DNA of 64,000 nt, taken from contig CACLGU010000002.1 of NCBI GenBank assembly GCA_902606505.1, positions 1-64,000 of the forward strand, given 5' to 3'. Below, one piece after another: positions 5,258 to 11,859 of the stretch. Source of the stretch: an uncultured Prochlorococcus sp. (GTDB taxonomy: Bacteria; Cyanobacteriota; Cyanobacteriia; PCC-6307; Cyanobiaceae). Below the pieces are notes generated by a model. It did no database searches. It worked only from the letters and a program-made list of their open reading frames with translations, and had not been told where the DNA came from. Within the stretch, counting starts at the first letter, position 1; every line of letters starts with the position of its first letter. Position numbers and translations under genes: made by a program.

Positions 5258-6220
5258 TTAGTCTTTTGTAGCGACAGAAATCATCTCTGAACTTGATTGA
5301 AACTTTAAAGCGATATTTTCTAATTTCTCTAATCTCGCTAAAAGTTTTTGATTTTGAGAAATTATCTCATCATTTTTAGCTTTTGATAATTTTAATTCTG
5401 CATTTAAATTTTTATTATTTTCCTCAAGAGTTGATAATTTTTTATCAATTATTTTTTTGTCATTAAAACTTATTTGAGTGGGTTTACTTAATTCTCCTAG
5501 TTTGAAAACAAAACCTGCTTTTACAACACCGCTATCCAATGTTCCTCCACCATAAGATTTAGAACCTCCGAACACATAAGATCCTCCAGCATTGATATCA
5601 ACTCTCTCATTAACTTTTGAGGCGCAACCAAAACCAACTGCATATCTGCTGCTGTATGCACCAGTTCCAACACCGCAACTTAACTTAGATTCTTTTGCGG
5701 TTTGAGGCAAAGCAGTTAAAGCTGCTGTTAAAGCAGTTGATCCTGCAACTCCTTCTCCAAGGTTTTTGATATTTGAAGTATTAGTTGAGATATTTGCAGT
5801 ATTGGTTTTTACAGATGTATAGGGATTGGCTGAAATTTTAACTAAATCTAATTCACTTTCACTGTATGAAGAATCCTCAGTTAAGGATCCTACTGACCAT
5901 AAATCTTCACTTATTGAGTAAGTCCATAATCTGCCAGTGGACTCATAAGATGAATTTTCTTCTTTAAAAAATATTTTGCCAAGTGAATTATCCACCCAAC
6001 CGTCTTCTAGTCGTACATTATTATTCAAACTCCTATCAAAAGTTGTAATTACTGATAGTTCATTAGTGTTACCGTTAACAGAGCTTTTAATAATTTCAAT
6101 TAAGGAATTGCTACTATTCCCACCATCGTTATGAAAATAATTTTCATCAGCTTTTGATTTATTTCCAAGAAAAGGAATTGTGAGGATGCCTATGAAAAGG
6201 TAAGAAAAAAGTTTTTTCAT
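5258..6220 (-). CDS. YadA-type trimeric autotransporter-like protein with post-barrel coiled coil
   Basis: The 320-residue protein has a signal peptide (K-rich start, hydrophobic 5-18, cleavage near residue 24). An unrecognised head of about 110 residues follows, then a short stalk with TNTANISTNTSN repeats (139-150). A YadA-type membrane anchor spans about 156-241: GEGVAGSTALTAALTALPQ, then GVGTGAYSSRYAVGFG (183-198), then short beta strands ending AGFVFKLG. YadA anchors normally end the protein. Here a coiled coil of about 50 residues (255-306) follows, which would lie in the periplasm. The head is small compared with typical adhesins. It is the only gene of segment 3. Placement in the type Vc family is fairly secure; function is not known. 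Confidence 0.7.
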   Translation of the reverse strand: MKKLFSYLFIGILTIPFLGNKSKADENYFHNDGGNSSNSLIEIIKSSVNGNTNELSVITTFDRSLNNNVRLEDGWVDNSLGKIFFKEENSSYESTGRLWTYSISEDLWSVGSLTEDSSYSESELDLVKISANPYTSVKTNTANISTNTSNIKNLGEGVAGSTALTAALTALPQTAKESKLSCGVGTGAYSSRYAVGFGCASKVNERVDINAGGSYVFGGSKSYGGGTLDSGVVKAGFVFKLGELSKPTQISFNDKKIIDKKLSTLEENNKNLNAELKLSKAKNDEIISQNQKLLARLEKLENIALKFQSSSEMISVATKD

Positions 6221-6293
6221 TTACATAATTATCAATAAGCAAAAGATAATCGACATTAAAAAAATTAAACATAGAAAACTTCAAAACCAGAGT

Positions 6294-6321
6294 AAAAAGC
6301 GGGTGTCTTGAGAGCACCCGC
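6294..6321 (-). terminator. Strong terminator downstream of the tRNA-Pro 5'-half remnant
   Basis: The GC-rich 7-bp stem GCGGGTG (6299-6305) / CACCCGC (6315-6321) with a 9-nt loop is followed on the minus strand by TTTTT. It lies between the displaced tRNA 5' half (6415-6456) and the YadA-like gene. It would stop transcription coming from the native tRNA promoter. Its right arm shares AGCACCCGCGCTA with the tRNA-Pro sequence. Confidence 0.75.
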
Positions 6322-6333
6322 GCTAGTAAAATT

Positions 6334-6351
6334 TTGTCGCTTTCCCTCGCT
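6334..6351. repeat. Phased TCGCT repeats at right end of segment 3
   Basis: TTTTGTCGCT (6332-6341) is followed by CCTCGCT (6345-6351), spaced 10 bp. This matches the TTTGTCGCT repeats at 5212-5252 at the other end of the segment, about 65-80 bp from the tRNA core. Confidence 0.5.
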
Positions 6352-6414
6352 ATATAGTTTGTAATAAAAGTAAGAAAGTTAGTTATTGCAATCAGTCTCG
6401 CTTGTAAAAAGGTA

Positions 6415-6533
6415 TGCTCCCAAAGCACCCGCGCTACCAAGCTGCGCCACGCCCCGCTCATAAGATCTTAGTTCATAATAGACATCTATAAAAGACCATA
6501 TTGCTAAATATTTTATAAAAAATCACTTTTGAG
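6415..6533 (-). repeat. 119-bp direct repeat, copy B: tRNA-Pro 5'-half remnant with native upstream region
   Basis: Positions 6415-6456 are identical to the 5' half of tRNA-Pro (acceptor 5' strand, D-arm, anticodon loop). Positions 6457-6533 correspond to the tRNA upstream region. The 3' half is missing. Because chromosomal core genes (apt) begin directly to the right, this is probably the original tRNA promoter site, now separated from a functional tRNA. Confidence 0.85.
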
Positions 6534-6708
6534 ATTGCAATATTACTTTTATGGCTTTTTTTAAAAGAAAAATCATTGTTTTTACTTTGCCTCACTACAG
6601 ATTTTAGAAAATTAATCTTTTATTTTAATATTTGTCATCCAATAGAAATATCTGAGTATTAAATTCTATGGAGGAACTATTATCAAAATATTATTTGGAT
6701 TTTGTTGG

Positions 6709-7221
6709 ATGGAAAAACTAGAGAGTTTGATTAAGACATATAATGATTTTCCAAAAAAAGGTATAGCTTTCAAAGACTTACTTGGAATAATTCAAGATTC
6801 AGAAACCTTTAGGGAACTAATTCTCAGAATGTCATTAAATCATGTTATTAAAAACTCTGAGGCAATAATTTCAATAGAGGCTAGAGGATTTATTTTTGGC
6901 TCAGCAATTTCGCTTCAGGCCCGTAAACCAATGATTGTAGCTAGAAAACCTGGAAAACTACCTGGGGAAATATTTCAAGAAAATTACGATTTAGAGTACG
7001 GAAGTAACTCTCTTTCAATAGAAAAAAAAGCTCTTGAAAAATTTAGTTCATATGCAATTGTTGATGACCTTCTCGCTACAGGAGGAACTGTGGATTGTGT
7101 AACTAGATTAATTAAGAAAGGTGGTAAGAAAATATCAGGCTTACTAACTGTTGTTGAATTGATTGAACTCAATGGGAGATCAAGATTTGATTTCCCTGTG
7201 GAATCAATACTTTCAATCTAA
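6709..7221 (+). CDS. apt: Adenine phosphoribosyltransferase
   Basis: Converts adenine and PRPP to AMP in purine salvage in the cytoplasm. The 170-residue length fits the family. The PRPP-binding motif VDDLLATGGT is at 118-127. IEARGFIFG (56-64), RKPGKLPGE (79-87) and YDLEYG (93-98) are diagnostic of Apt. The ATG at 6709 gives the usual N-terminus (LIKTYNDFPKKGIAFKD) but has no close Shine-Dalgarno. A GGAGG lies about 35 nt upstream, so the precise start is slightly uncertain. It is the first core gene to the right of the tRNA-Pro island. Confidence 0.93.
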   Translation: MEKLESLIKTYNDFPKKGIAFKDLLGIIQDSETFRELILRMSLNHVIKNSEAIISIEARGFIFGSAISLQARKPMIVARKPGKLPGEIFQENYDLEYGSNSLSIEKKALEKFSSYAIVDDLLATGGTVDCVTRLIKKGGKKISGLLTVVELIELNGRSRFDFPVESILSI

Positions 7222-7293
7222 TGATTTGGAATGTATGAATTCAAATTAATATTTAGGAAGTTATTAATTATTTAGTAAATCTTTTTAACTTAA

Positions 7294-7398
7294 TCAAATT
7301 AAACCCATTGAACCGGCTGTAAATCCAACTGCTAAAAAAAATGCGAATTCGGTCAAATCTCTCGGCATAGAATTCACAATAAGACTTAATTGAGTCAT
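7294..7398 (-). CDS. Small membrane protein, 34 aa
   Basis: ATG at 7398 is preceded by GAGGAG at good spacing. The product MTQLSLIVNSMPRDLTEF is followed by one hydrophobic helix (FFLAVGFTAGSMGLI) at the C-terminus. It resembles the one-helix thylakoid or photosystem small subunits in size and layout, but I cannot match it to a named Psa, Psb or Pet subunit. Convergent with apt. The ribosome site and membrane helix support it as real. Confidence 0.55.
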   Translation of the reverse strand: MTQLSLIVNSMPRDLTEFAFFLAVGFTAGSMGLI

Positions 7399-7607
7399 TT
7401 TACCTTGTGCTCCTCAGGTTTATTTTTCAAAAATATAACTAATTAATTTTTTTGTTGAGGTAAATCAAAGATTTTTTTCTTTTTTCTAAAGATTTCAGAA
7501 AATATATATTTTTAATGTTTGTATAAAAAAAATTATGTTTCGATAATATACGTAATTTAATTCTCTAAACTTTATTTAAATGCTATATTTTACATATTTA
7601 TCAAATC

Positions 7608-7775
7608 ATGGATTATAAGAAAAAATCTTTAAGCAAATTAAAAAAACATGAAAGTTATGAAGAGATAGATACAAGGTTAGCTTCTGGTTGGTACGTAGAC
7701 GCTCTAAGTGGCAATAACAACAAGAAATATAAAACAAAAAAGGTGGTTTTCAAAATTTCTAAAAAGTCAGAATAG
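7608..7775 (+). CDS. Small basic protein, 55 aa
   Basis: ATG at 7608, TAG at 7773. The lysine-rich product (MDYKKKSLSKLKKHE...) has a central RLASGWYVDAL segment and a basic C-terminus, without signal peptide or membrane helix. No clear Shine-Dalgarno, as is common in this genome type. Unrecognised. The coherent amino-acid composition suggests a real small gene; confidence is limited. Confidence 0.45.
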   Translation: MDYKKKSLSKLKKHESYEEIDTRLASGWYVDALSGNNNKKYKTKKVVFKISKKSE

Positions 7776-8020
7776 GTTATTTTCTTATCGTCAAAATTTA
7801 GAAATAAATATTTTAAGACTACTTTTTAAAAACTTTTATAAAAACACTAAAAAGAAAAATACAAACTAATTAAAATTTTCGACTTAAAAGAAAAAAAAAT
7901 ACTATTGTATAGGTCAACAAACTGTCACATATTTTTTAAAAATGTAGCGGCTGCTACTTGATTTCGTATAGGCAAATACACTATCTTAAGGTGTACTTTA
8001 AATTTCGTGTGAGGAAATTT

Positions 8021-9151
8021 ATGAAGCTTTTTAAAAGCTTGCTTGTAGCTCCTGCAACATTGGGACTTCTTGCCCCAGTAGCAGCTACAGCAAATGAAGT
8101 TACAATTAGTGACTTCGCCCCTGCAGAACAACTTGCTATTACTAATAGTCGTGTAGACGGTCTAGAAGCAAGACTAAACAACTTTGAAGCTGGTAGTTTC
8201 TCAGAAACAACAACTGCTTCATTCTCAGCTGATTTCGGGATCGGTGCTGTTGATGGAAAAGACGTTACTACTACAGTTACTGATGGAGATGAAGTTCTTC
8301 AGGCTGCTTACGGTTTCCAGATTGACTTGAACACTAGTTTCACTGGAGAAGATTCACTTGATATCTCTCTTGACGCTGGTAATACTGGTGCCGCACTTGG
8401 TGAACTTGACCTTACTGGTGGACAAAACACTGCTGGTGCTGATCTCTTGGCCGTTGATGGTGTTTCATACACTTTCCCACTAGGTTCAGCAACTGCTTTC
8501 GTTGGTGACAATACTGACGGTAGTATGCTATTCACAACAGCTTGTACTTATGGCGGATCTAACACACTAGATGATTGTGCTAACATAACTGCTGGAATCA
8601 CAGGTGGTGGATTATCTATTGGTGCTGCATATGATTTCGATAATGGATTCACAACAGCAGTAGGTGCTCAATTCGTTGAAACTGGTATTGCTACTAAGGG
8701 AAATGCCGATTCTTGGGCAGCAAACCTTGCATACACAACTGATAGCTACGGTGCTTCTATTACTTACGCAATGGTCGAAGTTGGTACTGGTAACGATACA
8801 TTCACAGCATTAAACGGTTATTATTCATTTGATAACGGTTTAAACATCAGTGCTGGTTATGAAATCGGTGATCTTGATGGTCATGTAGCAGCAGCTGACG
8901 AAACAGAAGCATACTTCATTGGAATTAATGGTGAAGTTGGACCAGGAGAACTAGGTGCTGCTGTAGGTACTTACGGAAAAATGACTGAATCCGGTAGTAC
9001 AATGCCTGAACAGCTAATGTATGAAGCATATTATTCATACGCAGTAAATGATGGAATGACAATCAAACCACTTATTTACACTGTTGAAGCTGCTGACGCT
9101 ACTGATAAGGATGAAACTGGAATCATGGTTAAAACATCATTCAGCTTCTAA
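8021..9151 (+). CDS. Outer-membrane porin-like protein, copy 1
   Basis: The 376-residue product has a signal peptide (MKLFKSLLVAPATLGLLAPVAATA-NE), a short helical N-terminal stretch (about 27-56, AEQLAITNSRVDGLEARL), then a long beta-rich barrel ending in SFSF. A C-terminal aromatic is the usual outer-membrane assembly signal. It resembles Prochlorococcus/Synechococcus porins but lacks the usual N-terminal SLH domain. I place the start at ATG 8021, which follows GTGAGGAAATTT and gives a clean signal peptide. A longer frame from 7958 would put 21 basic residues before it. From GSFSETTT onward it is identical to the next gene. A shared terminator follows. Confidence 0.8.
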   Translation: MKLFKSLLVAPATLGLLAPVAATANEVTISDFAPAEQLAITNSRVDGLEARLNNFEAGSFSETTTASFSADFGIGAVDGKDVTTTVTDGDEVLQAAYGFQIDLNTSFTGEDSLDISLDAGNTGAALGELDLTGGQNTAGADLLAVDGVSYTFPLGSATAFVGDNTDGSMLFTTACTYGGSNTLDDCANITAGITGGGLSIGAAYDFDNGFTTAVGAQFVETGIATKGNADSWAANLAYTTDSYGASITYAMVEVGTGNDTFTALNGYYSFDNGLNISAGYEIGDLDGHVAAADETEAYFIGINGEVGPGELGAAVGTYGKMTESGSTMPEQLMYEAYYSYAVNDGMTIKPLIYTVEAADATDKDETGIMVKTSFSF

Positions 9152-9219
9152 ATCTAAATCTAAATTTAATTTAGAAATCTTACACACATTAAAAGACCTG
9201 CATTTAGCAGGTCTTTTTT
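8196..9219. repeat. About 1,024-bp direct repeat, copy 1 (porin barrel, 3' UTR and terminator)
   Basis: From GTTTCTCAGAAAC at 8196 to the T run at 9219 the sequence matches 9529-10552 at a constant offset of 1,333 bp. I saw no mismatch in the parts compared base by base, and the encoded proteins are identical over the whole shared part. The sequences on either side are different. This implies recent duplication or gene conversion. Confidence 0.9.
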
Positions 9220-9220
9220 T
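9194..9220 (+). terminator. Rho-independent terminator after porin copy 1
   Basis: The perfect 8-bp stem AGACCTGC/GCAGGTCT with a 5-nt loop is followed by seven Ts, about 40 nt after the stop codon. Confidence 0.9.
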
Positions 9221-9311
9221 ATTTGGACAACTTTTTTTTTGTCTACCGTGACTTGTTAATACCGATTATTTAAACTAACTTATGATTACCTATATTGTGT
9301 GAGGACACTTT

Positions 9312-10484
9312 ATGAAGCTTTTCCAACGTTTGTTGATAGCTCCAGCTGCTTTAGGATTAATATCACCTTTGGCGGCAAATGCTAATGAGGTAAATCTCAA
9401 TGAGATTGAAAATTACTTAAATCCAGAGAGTATTGAATTTGTTAACTCTTTTGATGATAACGATTTAAATAAGACTCCTTTACTCGCAGGAGGCGAAGGA
9501 TTAGTTGATACAGATAGCTATGACGGGGGTTTCTCAGAAACAACAACTGCTTCATTCTCAGCTGATTTCGGGATCGGTGCTGTTGATGGAAAAGACGTTA
9601 CTACTACAGTTACTGATGGAGATGAAGTTCTTCAGGCTGCTTACGGTTTCCAGATTGACTTGAACACTAGTTTCACTGGAGAAGATTCACTTGATATCTC
9701 TCTTGACGCTGGTAATACTGGTGCCGCACTTGGTGAACTTGACCTTACTGGTGGACAAAACACTGCTGGTGCTGATCTCTTGGCCGTTGATGGTGTTTCA
9801 TACACTTTCCCACTAGGTTCAGCAACTGCTTTCGTTGGTGACAATACTGACGGTAGTATGCTATTCACAACAGCTTGTACTTATGGCGGATCTAACACAC
9901 TAGATGATTGTGCTAACATAACTGCTGGAATCACAGGTGGTGGATTATCTATTGGTGCTGCATATGATTTCGATAATGGATTCACAACAGCAGTAGGTGC
10001 TCAATTCGTTGAAACTGGTATTGCTACTAAGGGAAATGCCGATTCTTGGGCAGCAAACCTTGCATACACAACTGATAGCTACGGTGCTTCTATTACTTAC
10101 GCAATGGTCGAAGTTGGTACTGGTAACGATACATTCACAGCATTAAACGGTTATTATTCATTTGATAACGGTTTAAACATCAGTGCTGGTTATGAAATCG
10201 GTGATCTTGATGGTCATGTAGCAGCAGCTGACGAAACAGAAGCATACTTCATTGGAATTAATGGTGAAGTTGGACCAGGAGAACTAGGTGCTGCTGTAGG
10301 TACTTACGGAAAAATGACTGAATCCGGTAGTACAATGCCTGAACAGCTAATGTATGAAGCATATTATTCATACGCAGTAAATGATGGAATGACAATCAAA
10401 CCACTTATTTACACTGTTGAAGCTGCTGACGCTACTGATAAGGATGAAACTGGAATCATGGTTAAAACATCATTCAGCTTCTAA
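9312..10484 (+). CDS. Outer-membrane porin-like protein, copy 2 with different N-terminus
   Basis: The 390-residue product has a signal peptide (MKLFQRLLIAPAALGLISPLAANA-NE). A unique acidic N-terminal region of about 48 residues (NLNEIENYLNPESIEF..., about 27-73) follows, then the same barrel as copy 1 from GFSETTT to the terminal SFSF. The start at 9312 has GTGTGAGGACACTTT before it, similar to copy 1, so the two 5' ends are related but diverged. The barrel half is identical at protein level. No SLH domain. Permeability differences, if any, would have to come from the N-terminal region. Confidence 0.82.
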   Translation: MKLFQRLLIAPAALGLISPLAANANEVNLNEIENYLNPESIEFVNSFDDNDLNKTPLLAGGEGLVDTDSYDGGFSETTTASFSADFGIGAVDGKDVTTTVTDGDEVLQAAYGFQIDLNTSFTGEDSLDISLDAGNTGAALGELDLTGGQNTAGADLLAVDGVSYTFPLGSATAFVGDNTDGSMLFTTACTYGGSNTLDDCANITAGITGGGLSIGAAYDFDNGFTTAVGAQFVETGIATKGNADSWAANLAYTTDSYGASITYAMVEVGTGNDTFTALNGYYSFDNGLNISAGYEIGDLDGHVAAADETEAYFIGINGEVGPGELGAAVGTYGKMTESGSTMPEQLMYEAYYSYAVNDGMTIKPLIYTVEAADATDKDETGIMVKTSFSF

Positions 10485-10552
10485 ATCTAAATCTAAATTT
10501 AATTTAGAAATCTTACACACATTAAAAGACCTGCATTTAGCAGGTCTTTTTT
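9529..10552. repeat. About 1,024-bp direct repeat, copy 2
   Basis: Second copy of the porin barrel, 3' UTR and terminator block at 8196-9219, in the same orientation. The distance between copies is 1,333 bp, so homologous recombination between them would delete one gene and leave a chimera. Confidence 0.9.
10527..10552 (+). terminator. Rho-independent terminator after porin copy 2
   Basis: The same 8-bp AGACCTGC/GCAGGTCT hairpin as after copy 1, followed by six Ts. Confidence 0.9.
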
Positions 10553-10665
10553 ATTTTTAAATTATAAGAAAAGTTTACTAGATAGTTTTTTGAAATTAAA
10601 AATAGTTGAAGCTTGAAACTATAAAAGTATTTATTATTAAATTAACAACTAACTTTGGAGACATA

Positions 10666-10797
10666 GTGACACCCATATTTAAATGTTTAATTTGTCGCAA
10701 AGATATAGAAAGGTCAACTAAAACATTCTGGATCAAGAAAGGACATTTATTATGTTCTTCATGTTTAGATACCATCGAAAAAAAATCATCTAAATAA
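10666..10797 (+). CDS. Small zinc-ribbon-like protein, 43 aa
   Basis: I choose the GTG start at 10666 because GGAG lies 8 nt upstream and the product then begins MTPIFKCLICRKD. A longer frame from TTG 10606 has no ribosome site. Two CXXC knuckles (7/10 and 30/33) surround a basic segment (TKTFWIKKGHLL), a typical minimal zinc ribbon. No further domain is present. Function unknown; binding of nucleic acid or protein is possible. Confidence 0.6.
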   Translation: MTPIFKCLICRKDIERSTKTFWIKKGHLLCSSCLDTIEKKSSK

Positions 10798-10971
10798 GTA
10801 ATTTTATTACGGGGAATTAAAGTTATTAATAAACTTTAAACTTATAATTTATTACGACTGTTGAAATCTTTTCGTGGTTATGTGGTTTTTTAAGCTATTA
10901 ACAAATAGATATTCTATTTAAATGAATATGGATTTTATAAAATTTAATTGGTCGATTTTTTTAAAATTGGT

Positions 10972-11019
10972 ACAAAAAAAAATAGAGTGAGAGTCCTATA
11001 ATTTAGGAACTATCACTCT
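10972..11019 (-). terminator. Terminator of the high-light-inducible gene
   Basis: The stem AGAGTGA (10984-10990) / TCACTCT (11013-11019) is extended inward by AGTCCT/AGGAACT. On the minus strand it is followed by a long T run (10974-10982). It lies about 25 nt after the hli stop codon. Confidence 0.8.
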
Positions 11020-11042
11020 AGTAATTTGAAATTTTGTTTGGT

Positions 11043-11150
11043 TTAGAACCAACCTGGGATGATTTGTCCAGTTGTTACATAAGCACCAACAGCTGCAACA
11101 AAACCTAACATTGCTGCCCAACCATTAAAACGTTCTGCTTCAGGAGTCAT
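11043..11150 (-). CDS. hli: High-light-inducible protein (single-helix chlorophyll-binding family)
   Basis: The 35-residue protein MTPEAERFNGWAAMLGF... has the core of the chlorophyll a/b-binding-like helix: E6, N9, G10 and AAM at 12-14, followed by a hydrophobic helix and the C-terminal tail IIPGWF. Hli proteins sit in the thylakoid membrane and protect photosystem II assembly under light stress by binding chlorophyll and carotenoid. The upstream region has a near-perfect HLR1 element, consistent with light-stress control by RpaB. A terminator follows. Confidence 0.88.
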   Translation of the reverse strand: MTPEAERFNGWAAMLGFVAAVGAYVTTGQIIPGWF

Positions 11151-11166
11151 AATAATAAAAGTAGTT

Positions 11167-11184
11167 TATGTAAATGATTGTAAC
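11167..11184 (-). promoter_or_regulatory. HLR1 element (RpaB binding site) upstream of hli
   Basis: Read on the minus strand the sequence is GTTACAATCATTTACATA. It fits the HLR1 consensus of two (G/T)TTACA(T/A)(T/A) half-sites separated by two bases at every specified position. It ends 17 nt before the hli start codon, so it is close to or overlaps the core promoter. Confidence 0.75.
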
Positions 11185-11610
11185 AGGTATTATGAAGCTT
11201 TGTAAAGTATTTTTGGAATATTGCTGTTTGGTCTAGCTTTAATTATTTTTAATGTCTTTTATGCTACAAAAATGGCTCACTTTTGCGTAGTGTAATCAAT
11301 TTTTTAAGTCAATTAAAGGTTATATTTAATAATTATTATTCAGTTATTGCAAGTTTCAAAAATTAAATGCTTGTATTGCTTTGGATTAAATTTATTAGCA
11401 TTACAGTCAATGAAAAATTTAGAGCTATATAAATTTTTGTTATTTCCTTTTAAGTGATAAAAGTTCTCTTACGTCGTAAATAAATAATGTTTTTACGTCA
11501 AAGATTATTGATAAATAACTGAAAATTAAATTTTTTAAGAAGTTTGATTGATTAAAGTTTTTATTTTTTTATTCAATAAGATTCTAAATATTGAACTCAA
11601 TTAAAAAATG
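11185..11610. other. Intergenic stretch without recognised genes
   Basis: About 430 bp between hli and tRNA-Lys, very AT-rich. I see no open frame with a plausible ribosome site and no tRNA. The only local structure noticed is a small TACGTCGTA palindrome near 11471 with a second TTACGTC near 11493. It probably includes the upstream part of the hli promoter. Confidence 0.5.
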
Positions 11611-11682
11611 TGGGTCGCCTGAGATTCGAACTCAGGACCAGCCGGTTAAAAGCCGGATGCTCTACCGCTGAGCTAGCGACCC
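11611..11682 (-). tRNA. tRNA-Lys(TTT)
   Basis: Minus-strand cloverleaf: acceptor GGGTCGC/GCGACCC, D-stem GCTC/GAGC, anticodon loop CTTTTAA with anticodon TTT, T-arm CTGAG-TTCGAAT-CTCAG. CCA is not encoded. No remnants of this tRNA are seen nearby. Confidence 0.95.
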
Positions 11683-11859
11683 ATTTTGTAAAATCGAGTA
11701 CATATGAAATTATCCCTTTTTAAGGTAAAAAAAACAACTTTTTATCTCAAGTTGAACAATAGGAAAACAATTCTTAACTTATGAAATAAAAAATTAAAAT
11801 TTCTCTCTAAATTTACAGTTAAAAGTTAAAATAATCTAATAAATAACAGGATTTCAAAA

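Larger units (their letters stand above)
5077..6414. mobile_element. tRNA-Pro-integrated segment 3 carrying the YadA-like gene
   Basis: The segment runs from the 15-bp core in the intact tRNA (5077) to the core in the 5'-half remnant (6415), about 1.34 kb. Phased TGTCGCT repeats occur near both ends (5213/5224 and 6336/6347). Unlike segments 1 and 2 it duplicated the tRNA 5' half together with about 77 bp of upstream DNA, so it restores the tRNA from the promoter side. The single cargo gene encodes an outer-membrane-type protein. Confidence 0.6.

Noticed and set aside
6313-6325. A further tRNA-Pro micro-remnant (AGCACCCGCGCTA)
   Set aside because: The 13-nt identity lies in the arm of a terminator hairpin. 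It could be derived from the tRNA, but it is too short to call an attachment site.
6159-6461. 100-codon minus-strand open frame across the tRNA-Pro 5'-half remnant
   Set aside because: It reads through tRNA sequence, the terminator hairpin and the start of the YadA-like gene in another frame. It is a by-product of the array, not a gene.
7958-8020. Upstream extension of porin copy 1 from ATG 7958
   Set aside because: It would place 21 basic residues before a perfect signal peptide. The ATG at 8021 has the same upstream context as the start of porin copy 2.
10606-10665. Longer zinc-ribbon protein starting at TTG 10606
   Set aside because: No ribosome site there. GGAG lies at proper distance from GTG 10666, which gives a compact protein beginning just before the first CXXC.
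11822-11850. Second HLR1-like site upstream of psbY
   Set aside because: Only one half-site (TTTACAGT) is convincing. The second is degenerate and the spacing is wrong.
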